From Panagrolaimus kolymaensis (taxonomy: Eukaryota; Nematoda; Chromadorea; Rhabditida; Panagrolaimidae), in the NCBI GenBank assembly GCA_028622995.1, contig JAJQJQ010000021.1, positions 1,984,001 through 2,048,000 on the forward strand: a stretch of DNA of 64,000 nucleotides, in the 5' to 3' direction. The notes under the pieces were generated by a model. It saw only the letters and a list, made by a program, of their open reading frames with translations, searched no databases and was not told the origin of the DNA. A program made the translations under genes and the position numbers. Shown piece by piece: positions 1 through 10,830 of the stretch. Positions within the stretch are counted from its first letter, which is position 1. The number at the start of each line of letters is the position of its first letter.

Positions 1-63
1 TTTTTTTATTTATGAAATTTTTTTTATGAAAACCGTAGGCTAATGATCTTGTTTCCACCTTAC

Positions 64-2072
64 GCAGTTTATAAATTTTTTTAACAAACCCACCTTATCA
101 TAATCATAAAGGGGTGTGCGACCAGGTTTTGGTGGTGCCATTGATGAAGCATTTGTTATTGCTGATGAAGAAGTTTTTTGATAAATTTCTATCGCGCTAT
201 AATCATTTGCTGCAGTGGGCAATAATTTTTCCATAAGTTCTGATAAACCCTAAAAACCGTTAGTTGTTTATTTGAATCAGTTTAAAAAGTAAAAAATCAT
301 ACTCGATCTGTATGAATTGCAGCAATAAGGACACGCTTATCAATAACGGGGCGTTCGGATTGAAATTTATTAACCGATATTGAAGTCCACTAAAAATTTA
401 AACCCGTTACTAAACGTCTTAGACAGTTTATTTTTTCGAACCTTTAAAACGTCATTAATTATTTCATCAAGAATTGAATATATATAATAAACGACACGAT
501 CCTCCAAATTTCCACCTTTCATAATTTCTTTGAGTTTTTGAACCAAAGCTGCCACACATTTTGCTTCCTTTGACTTTGGTTCACGTCGTCGAAGCCATGA
601 TCTCTCAGTATTGGCTTTAAAATCAGTGTCTGTATTCTAAAAAAGTACCAAAGCTTTGTTGGATGGTCCAGTTTTATAATTTTATATTTTTCCTTACTTT
701 TACAACAAAAGTTCCCCAAGAAGATGGAAATAATTTTTTTATTATTGTTTGCACTGCTGAAATGGAATCCGGCATTTCTTCAACAAATTCATGCAAAACA
801 AGAATTAATATTTTGGAAATAAATTTTACTGCCTCTCCATCGAGTTTCATTCCGGGGTTTATTCGATTTAAAACCTAAAAGTTTTTTTATATTTTTTATA
901 TATGCATTCAAGCAAAAATCAAAACAGTTTTTTTAAAAAAATTTTCAGTGGTAAAAATTTAACTTTTTTTTATTATTCATTTTATATTTTAATTTGTTTT
1001 GAGACTTGAAAAAAGCTAAATTTGAAATGCCCAGTTTAATTATTTTTTGGAAAATTAAATCTTGATTCTTGAGCACTATTCTCAAGAAAATTATCAAAAA
1101 AACAGTTTATTAAATTTAAATTATTTTACCTAATTTTTAATTTTTTGTATAAAAGGCTATGTATGATAACCGACCATAAACTAGCCCGATTCCTTTGCAG
1201 TTTTTTAATTTTGTTTTTGAAACCCTAAAAAAATTACAACACACCAATTCAGTTTAAAAAATATTAAAGCAATATTTGTTCTTAAAACAGTTAAATTCAA
1301 AAAAAAGTTTTTCCCAATAAAATGAAAAATATTTTTATTTTTTCATACTTCTTTCGCCCGTACAGTTTTATTCCCAATTTTTTAAACTCAAGACAGTTTA
1401 TTTTATTTATTAGTATTATTTTGCGAGATGATTAACAATCGCGTTAACCATAAAGACAGTTTATTAAAATAAAAATAAAGGTTTTTAAACGTTTGCTGCA
1501 AAGAAATTTGGAAAGTGGTCTACCATAAAGAAATATATGAAGATTTTATTGCAGTTTTTTTTGAAAATATTTAAAAAAAATTTCTTTTTAAAATATGTAA
1601 AGCAATTGCAGTTTTAAAAATGCAAAATCTATGCTTGGAACTTAACAGTTAAATGTAAGAACGAAATCTTAGAGCAGCAAATAAATAGCAAAGTATTTTA
1701 TTTCCAACTTCTAAAATCCTGCACAGTTTTATTCCATAAATTTAAATCAAAATTAAATAGCTTATTTAATTCACCCTGCAGTTTTAAAAATCCAAAAAAT
1801 ATCTATTTCCTTTCCGCCTTTAAGCTGAAAATCCAGTTTTTTCCTCTTCCTCCACAAATCGAATTATCCATTAAAAATAGCTAATATTTTTGTAAGTGAA
1901 CTCTATGTGTCGTCTTCCCGGTATTAACGTCTTTGGACAGTTTTATCCTCTTTTTTCTTTAATCCTTTTTACTTACCATATAAACGCGTTCAACAAATAT
2001 TTTATCCCATGCTTCAAGTCGCTCATTTTTACGTTGTTCTCGAAGTTCTTCTCGAGTTCTAATTGTCATCAT
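64..2072 (-). CDS. sos-1: Son of sevenless (SOS), 5' exons: double histone-fold region, partial
   Basis: Ras guanine-nucleotide exchange factor acting at the membrane downstream of receptor tyrosine kinases; only the N-terminus is inside the window. Five exons in gene order: 2072-1977, 874-698, 636-442, 389-303, 249-64, all joining in phase 0, 247 codons in total. The next donor is GTAAGG at 63-58, so the gene continues beyond the left edge. The spliced product matches the SOS tandem histone-fold module: first fold about residues 33-91 (starts VLNRINPGMKLDG, ends WGTFVVK), second about 105-180 (RRREPKSKEAK, VYYIYSILDEIINDVLK, then a segment resembling the ITKQDIKVAMCADKVL helix of SOS), ending in YDYDKVGLLKKFINC. 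DH, PH and RasGEF domains would lie outside. The start ATG at 2072 is preceded by a possible trans-splice acceptor (GAGACAG). Intron 1 is 1.1 kb and full of CAGTTT motifs. The exon 3 donor is an unusual GTTCGA. Confidence 0.82.
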
Positions 2073-3162
2073 TTTCTGTCTCTCACAAAAAGCAGCAGTT
2101 AATTAAATTAAAATTTCAACCCAGTTTCAACTAATGACAGTTTTAAAATAATAATAAATTTCTTGCAGTTTAAAAAAAATATATATGAAAATAATAATAA
2201 TAATATAAATATTTATTTCATTAAAAATGCATCACTTTCTTTCTTTTTTTTGCCAAAAAATAAAAATAAATAAATATAAATTCTTCTTTTCTTTCTTTGC
2301 GGTTCCCTAAAAAAAATTGAAAGGTCAATTGTCCGATTATCCCGATATTCTTCTTTTTTTATGGCCATCTTTCATTTTTCGTTCGCGCCTTTCGATAGAA
2401 TGATGGAAGAAAAGAAACGGCAATGAAAAGAATATATAAATAAACCGATCGAAAGAAAAAAATGGATTAGAAAAAATGGAAGAAAAAAAGAGGGAAAAAC
2501 TAAATTTAAAAAAATTTGAATATCGATCAGTTAAAAATTAATTTTCTCTGGCACAGTTAATCCTAAAAGTTCTTGAACTTATTTATAAGAAATTGATATG
2601 GACTCAGTTAAAGTTAAAAACAAAAAGGAAATTAAAGAAAAAGGTGGCAGTTATAAACTTGATCAAGACCCAACGTGAATGGACTCAGTTAAACCTCGAA
2701 AACTTTGATTTTGCTTTAAAAAACACAAATTCCCAAAAAAAGGCGAAAGAAAGAATGGCAAATTTTAGAATTTGTGATATTCAAAACACATTTTTCATGA
2801 TGGATTCAGCGTAGATTTAAAAAGTAAACAGTTAACCAAAAAAATTGCTGTTATGCTAATCTGAGCAGTAATTAATTTTGTGAAAAATAAAAACAAAATG
2901 GAAAAATAAAACAGCAAAAAAAGGAAGCAATTATTAATGGGATATTAAAAGCGTCCAAAGCGATCCAGTTAAACCTCGAAGACCTTTAATTTGCTATAGA
3001 AAAAAGATGCAAATTTGCAAAAGGGTGAAAGAAAAAAAAAGAATAAATTCAATCAAACTGAAATACAATATTATTAAAAAGTTTTAAGTTGGTTCGAATT
3101 AGCAAGAAGTCAGTTTATTTCTAAAAATCTTGAATTAATTTAAAAAAAAGATGCGCCAACTC
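2073..3162. other. sos-1 upstream region, no gene seen
   Basis: No reading frame with coding character is visible. The stretch is A/T-rich with several CAGTTAA motifs (2096-2170, 2529-2690, 2829, 2969, 3110). The sequence just upstream of the sos-1 start would contain its promoter or outron, but no promoter element can be named. Confidence 0.4.
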
Positions 3163-3359
3163 ACAAGGGAACCACCAGACATGTAAGCTCGATTTCGATA
3201 TTCTGTTTCGGTAGAAAATTAATTTAGCACTTTTTAAGACATATGGCAAAATCTTAGCGGCGAATGGAAGATGAAAAAAAAGTTATGACTCCTCGAATAT
3301 TCTAATTTTTGACGCTTTTCCTTATCAGTTGCTAAAGCTATTCCCTATTTGTTGTAAGT

Positions 3360-3425
3360 ATGGTGTAGGCGAGAAAGGCGGAATGACCATGCGATGGAAG
3401 TCGTAGGTTCGAATCCGCCTTGTGA
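3360..3425 (+). other. tRNA-like block in left arm of FB-1
   Basis: Contains TGGTGTAGGCG (A-box-like) and, about 45 nt later, GGTTCGAATCC (a consensus B-box). The T-stem is only partly paired and no convincing anticodon arm could be drawn, so this looks like a tRNA-derived Pol III promoter rather than a functional tRNA gene. The inverted copy is at about 4617-4690. Confidence 0.55.
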
Positions 3426-4332
3426 TTTTTCGTTTTTTTACCCTTATTTAATCATCTTTTTCCGCTTTTTATGTTAAATATTAATGAAAGTTATTGTTTT
3501 TTAAACATTTTTTCTTGTTTCATGGCTATTTTTAAATTATTAATCCATTGAATTTTTGTATAAATTTAATGTCGAAAATTCGTTAATTGAGATTTCATTA
3601 CTCATTGAAGTAAAACAATCTTTGCTGGTGAATGATTTTTATTTAATTGCGGCTATTTACTTTTTTATAGAAGCGTTGTTTTTTAAAAGAAAAATATGCT
3701 CGCACTTTTTCTTGTGAAGCATTAGTAACAAGATTGGAAGTTTTCTATGAATTTATTACACGGTGATTGAATAGGTGAATGAACTTTCATATGAGTTACA
3801 TCATGCTTTAAAACATTTTTTCATAATTCCAGAATAAACGTTGCATTTTCAATTTTCACTTGCAAATCTTTATTTAAATTTTCTTTGTTTTTTTTTTCGC
3901 GCCCAAGTTCTAAAAATTTGGAGGATACCCTTTAAGGATGGGTGGGAATTTTTGTTAATGCTGATAAAAATTGCTCATTGACTTATGCAACCAGAGCTGT
4001 TGATTAATCGACCGATTAATCGATAATCGACAACTCTGGACACAACCAATCTTTTCTTCGAAAAAAATAACAAATTTTTTTCCTTATTAAAATGTCTCTT
4101 TATGAAAGTATGTTTATTTTTATAATATTTAATTAATTTTTTTAAAGTGATTTTGCAAAATCTTGATTAATACTTTTATATTTTAAAGCGTTTTTCTTTT
4201 TTTTGACCCTTTTATATAAAATAAAAAAACCAACTTTAATTATCAAAATCCCCTTACTCGTTTGAAGGTAAAGCAATAAGACAAAAAACATGAAAAAATG
4301 TTTAAAAAACAATAACTTTCATTAATATTTAA

Positions 4333-4572
4333 AGGGAGTGTCCCAAACGATGAGAATAATTTTACTACGACGGGTGTTCCTAGCCCGAAAGTTTCATTGT
4401 CTCAAAAGCTTACAAAGTGCTACGAATTTTTGTAGCTTTTTGTAGCATTTAGAGAAAATTTCGTAAGCTTTTGAAAAAACTTTGTAAAACTTTGGAAGAC
4501 TTTGAGACAGTGAAGAAAAACTTTCGGGCTACACCCGCTGTAAGGGTTTTCTCATCGTTTGGGACACTCCCT
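4333..4572. mobile_element. TTAA MITE copy 1, nested in right arm of FB-1
   Basis: A 240-bp element with terminal inverted repeats starting AGGGAGTGTCCCAAACGATG. It is flanked by TTAA at 4329-4332 and 4573-4576 (a TA duplication is equally compatible). The uninterrupted left arm of FB-1 shows the empty site (TATGTTAAATATT), proving insertion after FB-1 formed. Interior repeats contain AGCTTTTG and CTACAAA. A second copy, in opposite orientation, is at 50862-51105. A TTAA target suggests a piggyBac-like driver; a Tc/mariner-type driver cannot be excluded. Confidence 0.88.
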
Positions 4573-4887
4573 TTAACATAAAAAGCGGAAAAAGATGATT
4601 AAATAAGGGTAAAAAAACGAAAAATCACAAGGCGGATTCGAACCTACGACTTCCATCGCATGGTCATTCCGCCTTTCTCGCCTACACCATACTTACAACA
4701 AATAGGGAATAGCTTTAGCAACTGATAAGGAAAAGCGTCAAAAATTAGAATATTCGAGGAGTCATAACTTTTTTTTCATCTTCCATTCGCCGCTAAGATT
4801 TTGCCATATGTCTTAAAAAGTGCTAAATTAATTTTCTACCGAAACAGAATATCGAAATCGAGCTTACATGTCTGGTGGTTCCCTTGT

Positions 4888-7486
4888 CAGTTAAATTTCA
4901 AAAATGAAAAAAATAATACATTCAAGGCAGGTATTAATTAGATCAAGAACATGATTGGATCGAGTTAAATCCCTAAAATCCTTGATTTTGTGCTAATAAA
5001 CGCGCAAAACAGTAAAAGAAAAAAAAGATAAGTCTCGTGCAGTAAAATATTTTGGAATAGTAAAAGTTTTAAATCGGATTACAAAAAATAATAAAAATCA
5101 ATATCAGTTAATTCCAAAAAAAGCCTTGAGTTTATCAAAAAACAAAAAATATATGACTCAAAACTAATCAATTTTTTTTAAACCTTTCAAAAATGAAAAA
5201 AGAAAAAGTTAAAAATATTTCAAAAAAAGAAAGAAAAAATAAAAGAAAATAGCAAAAGTTTTTAATCAAAAAAAACTTTTTCTCTCTCATCTTCGTTTTT
5301 CGTTGTTGTCATCGTCAAAATACATTTTTATATTTTTGGGTTCAGCTGTTAGAGAAAAACGAAACGAAACACGAACGACGAAAAGGAAGAAAACGAAAAC
5401 GATGACGATGACACAAAATTTGAAAAACAGGCGCGCACTTTATTTTTATATATTTTTTTGCTTATTTTCACACACGAAAAAGAATTTTTTTTTTCGTTTA
5501 AAGCATTAATTTTTTTTGTTGCTTTAAAAAATAACAAAAAACGATCGAAACCTTTTTTTCTTCTAGCTTGCTCCATTGGCGGCAGATTTTTTAAAAAAAT
5601 AGAAGAATTTTTTTTTCCTTTTTCGCGCCACACTTTTTTTTTACTTTCTTTTGCTTTGCTTTTCGATTGCTCTGTCTCTCACTTCCCAAAATTTTGTGGA
5701 GAGAGAAAAGAAAAAAATGCAAAAGTGTTTTTCAGTGTTTCATCTCCCATTTTTAATGTCGTCAAAAAGGCAAAAGGAAAATAAGAAAAGGAAGAAGAAG
5801 ATAATTTAATAGTTTTTTAGTGATCGCCGATAACTTATTTTTCTTTTCCTATTTTCTTTATTTCTCTGCCCTTTTTTCCCTTTACTTGCTTTTTTTTTTG
5901 TTTCCCGTTTTGTTTAGTGGCGCTGGATGGCTGGCTGACTGCTACCACTCAGAGAAAGTGTATAACTTTTTTTACACATTCCCTTCATTTATTTTTCTCC
6001 TTCCAGCCTTTCCCAAATAAAGGTGAGTCGATAATGTTGGTGATTGGGAATTTAAAAAAGGTAAAAAGTGAAGAAAAGAAATTTGACCACAAAAAAACTT
6101 GAGAAGAGAGAGAGAAAGACATGATTTAATTAAAAAATTCAATAAATTTGGTAAAAACAGTTTTAATTTTTTTCTTAAGATCAAACATTATAGTTACCAC
6201 AATTTTAAAGAAGAACACAGTTTTATTTTAATTAAAAGGAAGTTTTTAAAGGTAATTTATGTTATTACTCAACAGTTTTTAAATTGAAAGCCAGAAAAAA
6301 ATGGTGAGACAGTTTTAACAAATAAGGAAATAAAGCTATTTTCTCGTTAATTGAAAATAAATAAAATGTTGGTAAATTAGAGCTTGTTTTAGAAGAAAAA
6401 ATTTCAAGTAGCACAGTTAATTTTTTAATAATTATTTAAACAATATTTTGGTAGAATGATAATTACAAAGATTACAAAACAGAGGTAATGAATACAGTTT
6501 TTAAAAATATACTAAAAATAAACCCGATCGGCTCAAACTTAATAAAAAGAAGTTTTTTATTTATCATGAATGCAGAATTTTTTTTATATGCATTTGGATG
6601 GCAGTTTATTTTTGTTATTTTATTATTCTTGTTTTTAACAGTTACAAAATATGATTATATTTTTTCTAAAAATCGCATAGTAATATAAACGACAAAACTG
6701 ATAAGAAAAAAAATTGTATGTTGATAATTGTTATACAGTTTTTTTAGAAATTAATTTTTCTGTTTTACAAAATTACAGGTTTTATTACGTTTATTTTTAT
6801 TCAGACAGATTTTATAAACGCCTTTTTTTATTTTTTTTTATTATAAGCTTCGAATGTCTTCGGACTGCTATGAATTTTTTTGAATGCAAATTATATTAAG
6901 ATGCTCCTCTTCGTAAAAAAACATTGTTATGTTGCTTTCATTCACAGTTTATATTCAAATTTCATAAATAAAAGTCCTCTTTCATACTCGCACGTTAATG
7001 ATAAATTTCAAAACGGTGAAAACAAAAAACACAATAAAAATTACAAAGATATCAAAGCTGAGTCAACTTTGTTCCGAGTGACAACATGAAAGCATGGAAG
7101 CTTTTAAAAAATTCAGTTTACAGCGTTTACAATTTATGAAAAGAAAATTAAAAAATATGGAATCAAAAAAATTTATTATAAACTGTTGAAGAATTTCGTT
7201 ATTTTTTTAAAAATTTTTTTTACTGGCGTATGGCGTTTCGGTTGTGGTACTTTGACAAAAAAAACTGTGTCTTTGCTTTTTTAATCAATAACTTTACTTT
7301 CTTTTTTTATTAAATAAGTAAAAAACTTATTTGTTACAAAGTTGTTCCAAAAATATGTAGTAGTAGTCTCATGTCTATCTAATTAGATGAAGAAAAAAAA
7401 AATTTAAAAAAAAGAGCAAGGAAAAAAAAAATCAATTGATAAAAAAGTAAACCTTTTTTATTCATTGCTTCTTTCGACAGGAAAAA
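4888..7486. other. Intergenic: low-complexity tract plus motif domain
   Basis: 5280-6120 is a poly-T/poly-A, purine/pyrimidine-tract region; its open frames encode only phenylalanine/lysine-rich low-complexity peptides, which I do not regard as genes. 6150-7122 again carries dense CAGTTT motifs. The motif polarity flips between 7122 and 7184. No gene recognised. Confidence 0.5.
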
Positions 7487-8703
7487 ATGTGTATATCAAT
7501 TTCAAATGGAAAAATATGTTTATTATTTTGTTTAATTTTATCAAATATTTTATTGATTATTTCTGTAATTTCATTGATTAATATTTTTAACAATCACGGT
7601 AAATACTGCCTTTTATGATTGTATTTGGGAAATTCTTTTTATGGGTTTTTAAAATTTTATTAGCGTAAAAACTGTTTTTGATTTTTTATATCTGAACATT
7701 GATAGCCGCTTGTAAAACACAAAATAAATAAGAATAAAAACTGTAAAAAAAAAGAACTTATAATTCCAAATTTAAACTTTTTATAAATTTAGACAAAAAA
7801 AACTCTAGTTATCTCAGATTAGGTTTTGCCATAAAATTAAATTAGAATAATTTTGTCTTTCATTTAAATTAAAAAAATATATTTTACTGAGAAATAAAAC
7901 TGCATAATGATGATTGTTAGTGTAAGTGAGTTCTTACTTTTAAACCTTTTTATTTTTCTTTCATTTTTTCCGTTATTTTTTAATTAAAAAAAACTGTTGA
8001 ACGAGGCTATAACACAAAAAGCAAGCTAATAAAGAGGTATGCCAAAAAATAGAAATGGTTAGAAATAATTGCAAAGTTATTCTAAAATCACGAAACAACC
8101 AAATTCTTTAAACAAATAACTTAAAATTTTATTTGGAATTTTTTTTTTTCCTTATCTTTAACTTTTTTTGTTTGAAAAACTGTTGTATGTTGTGTTTGGA
8201 TGAGTTTTATCGAAATTTTGGGGCTAATTTTACAATGATTGTTTTTTTTTCACTGTAAAATTACTTTTGTTCTTGTAGCTCATTCATATTCGATCAATGA
8301 AATCAAAAAAGAAGACATCCAACTCCGAATGAAAATTTCTATTTGGTTAATAATTTTTGGCGAAATTTTAAACTGTTTGATATTTTTAAATGTCGCAATA
8401 TTTGGTTGGTGGGAAACTCGCCCAACTCAATGTTATATTGGAATTAAACGTGGTTCATTTATGGTTCGATATCTCTTTGGTTATTTGATTATTATCGGAA
8501 TCGGTATTGGATTTATTATTCCATTCGAGATGCATTTTTCTTATTCTTCAAATTTATACTTATTATTATCCTATATTTTTTCAATTATTTTAACGGCATT
8601 AGAAGGAATATTGGGGTTTTTTACTTCAAGAAAAATGTATAATTTAATGCGAATTGATCGAAACAAAAAGCATAGCACTTTGAAATTTTTTATTAATGTT
8701 TAA
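7487..8703 (+). CDS. Four-transmembrane protein, uncharacterised
   Basis: Two exons, 7487-7598 and 8279-8703, joined across a phase-1 intron (donor GGTAAATA, acceptor TTCTTGTAG), encoding 178 residues. The start ATG follows TTCGACAG, a plausible trans-splice acceptor. Four hydrophobic segments are visible: about residues 11-33 (LLFCLILSNILLIISVISL), 55-80 (WLIIFGEILNCLIFLNVAIF), 96-118 (LFGYLIIIGIGIGFIIPFEM) and 124-147 (LLLSYIFSIILTALEGILGF). A short loop holds ETRPTQCYIGIKRG. The tail is basic. The topology resembles nematode tetraspan-type orphan families, but there is no signature I recognise. The stop codon is itself part of a TAAACTG motif. Confidence 0.7.
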
Positions 8704-10229
8704 ACTGTAAATAAAAGAAGTTAAATTCTAAATATTGCAAATTGAAATTTCCTTCGGTTAATTTTTGGTATGAAATTTTAGAAATTTTTTAACTCAAAAG
8801 TTGTTTGAGCCGGATTTAAAAATTCATCTTCGGCGTTTGTGATTATGAAAGAATAAACTGTCTTTGAGGGAGGCTTTCTATGTATTTTTGATTTTTGAAA
8901 CTTTTGCTTTTTATGCAAAAAAAATTTTAAACTTATTTTTAAACTGTTCCTCAAGAAGACGGTGAATTTTGTAACAAATTTTTGAATTTTATTTTAAACC
9001 GTAGCTCAAGAATTGAGATATTGGTTAATTAACTGGTCCATTATCCAACGTAAAAGAAGACAACAAAAAGATTTGAAGCATTTACACATTCAAATGAATT
9101 AATTTTTTAAAGTTGCACTAATTTTTGTGGCAGTCGCTTTTTACGGAATAGCTAAAAAATTAAATTTAAAAAAAAATTGAAGGGTATATTAGCCATTTGG
9201 AAATCAGTTAATTTTAAAATAATTTCGTGTATTAAAATTTTATTAACTACGAGTAAAACTGTACGCATTTTTAAATATTTTAACTGTCATCTTAATTATG
9301 ATATTTTAAAATAATATATTTCATCCAAAATTATAATTTTTTTTAAACTGAATCTTTGGAATGTATTTGTAAGGTAAATTTAAAAAAAAAAACTGCAAAA
9401 GACGATGCACATCGCTGAGTAAAAAATTTTAAAAAATTAATTTGTTTTTAAAAATTAAACTATGTGTAAAACTAATTTAATTCTTCTTACTTTCCATCAT
9501 TCCAAGGCGAAACTTTAAAGCTTATAAAAAATAACTTAAAATGACTTCAAAACAATTACCCACTGCAAAAAAAAAATAAACTTAAGGTTGCATCATTTTT
9601 TCTAACCATTTATCATTAATTTTTTTTATATATTTAAACTGCAATTGTGCAACACCAATGTTAATTTTTAGGTGTTGGAAAATTTATTAAAGCTTTTTTA
9701 ATTTTTTTATTTGATATAACTGGATTAATACAATAATAAATAGGAGGTTAGAATAATTAAATTTAAAACTGTGTTCGTTTCGTTTTAAATCTAGATTAAT
9801 GCGAATTAACAAAACTATATAAGCTTTTCCATACGTTTAGTAAAGCTCCGCCGAAAAAATAATAATATTCTTTCACAAAAAAATTTTATAATTAATGTTT
9901 TATAATTGACTTGGTTAAAAAAGTAAAGGTTTTATTACAAAAAGAAACTTGTGATATACCCCTAGCAGCTCTTTTGTCTTTTTTAACTTTCAAGTCTAAT
10001 TAGTTATTTGAGAAAAATTGTGGTCTATTTTCACAGTGTCGAAAAATAAATAACAAAACTTTTTTAATAAAAATAAAACTGCGGCTGTTTGTATGTCGGT
10101 TTTTACTTTTTGTCATTTCTCTTTGACATCACAAGATTTTAAAATTTAATATAAAAATAACTGACAACGAAGATATTTTCGCTTATTTGTGTTTTGAAAA
10201 AATAAAAATTTACATAAAAGTAAAACTGA
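8704..10229. other. Intergenic motif domain, no gene seen
   Basis: A/T-rich sequence with scattered AAACTG motifs. No reading frame above background and no repeat element with recognisable ends. Confidence 0.4.
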
Positions 10230-10830
10230 AGCAATGTTAAAAGATTGGTAAAAAATATTTGATGAACATGTTTATATGGTAAGTAAAAAGGTTTGAAGGG
10301 AAAAAGATGATAAAACTGTCAAGAGAAGGTGAATACCGGGAAGACACATAGAGAGATCACTTATAAAACTATTAGCTATTTTTAATGGGTAATTCGATTT
10401 ATTTAGGAAGATGAAAAAAACTGGATTTTCAGCTTAAAGGCCGAAAGGAAATAGATATTCTTTGGATTTTTAAAACTGTCTTATTCTTTTATAACTTAAA
10501 AAGAAATTTTGTTAAATATTTTATTTTCAAAAAAACTGTAACGGAATCTTCATATATTTTTTTATGATAGGCAACTTTCCAAATTTCTTTGGCAGCAAAC
10601 GTTTAAAAACCTTTATTATTATTTTAATAAACTGTCATCTTGTTTTTCCGTTTTGTTAAATCTTCAGGGGGAACTTTTGTTGTGAAAGTAAGAAAAAATA
10701 TAAAATTTAAAAACTGGAACATGAAACAAATTTTTGGTACTTTTTTTAGAATACAGACACGGATTTTAAGCCTTGTCGCACACCTCTTTATGATTATGAT
10801 AAGGTGGGTTTGTTAAAAAATATATAAACT
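10230..10830 (+). pseudogene. Inverted, internally deleted copy of sos-1 5' region
   Basis: Aligns by eye with the reverse complement of three separate parts of 75-2050: 10230-10640 with 2050-1430 (exon 1 end plus intron 1), about 10661-10770 with 742-617 (end of exon 2, intron 2, start of exon 3), and about 10771-10812 with 119-75 (exon 5). Most of exon 2 and exons 3-4 are missing. The exon 1 relic reads into a stop (GATTGGTAA), while the donor GGTAAGTAAAAAGG is retained. It is therefore a decayed duplicate in opposite orientation. Seven AAACTG motifs occur at aligned positions in both copies. Confidence 0.8.

Larger units (their letters stand above)
3163..4887. mobile_element. Foldback element FB-1 with tRNA-like sequence in each inverted arm
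   Basis: Long terminal inverted repeats of about 360 bp begin ACAAGGGAACCACCAGACAT and end with the reverse complement at 4887. Left arm about 3163-3525; right arm about 4283-4887, interrupted by a nested MITE at 4333-4572. Each arm carries a tRNA-like block (near 3360-3425 and 4617-4690) with a perfect B-box GGTTCGAATCC and an A-box-like TGGTGTAGGCG. The central part (3530-4280) has no open reading frame of note, so the element looks non-autonomous. No clear target duplication is seen: flanks are CAACTC on the left and CAGTTAAA on the right. The same terminus occurs in the element at 32632-34397. Confidence 0.82.
64..7122 (-). repeat. Motif domain A: CAGTTT on + strand (AAACTG on - strand)
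   Basis: By eye about forty CAGTT(T/A) sites followed by A/T-rich sequence occur here, against a handful in reverse orientation. Examples lie near 278, 424, 1104, 1198, 1456, 1609, 1780, 1938, 2139, 2529, 2685, 6159, 6273, 6493 and 6945. Simple base composition (about 25% GC) predicts roughly four per strand in 7 kb. The sites sit in sos-1 introns and in intergenic DNA alike. They are absent from the foldback element at 3163-4887 and scarce in the low-complexity stretch 5280-6120. Strand is given for the AAACTG sense. Function unknown. Confidence 0.7.

Noticed and set aside
3360..3425. Functional tRNA genes in the foldback arms
   Set aside because: B boxes are good but acceptor and anticodon stems are not convincingly paired, so called tRNA-like only.
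5303..6287. Several overlapping frames of 60-110 codons on both strands
   Set aside because: Products are runs of F, K, S and L from poly-T/poly-A tracts; no splice structure or family resemblance.
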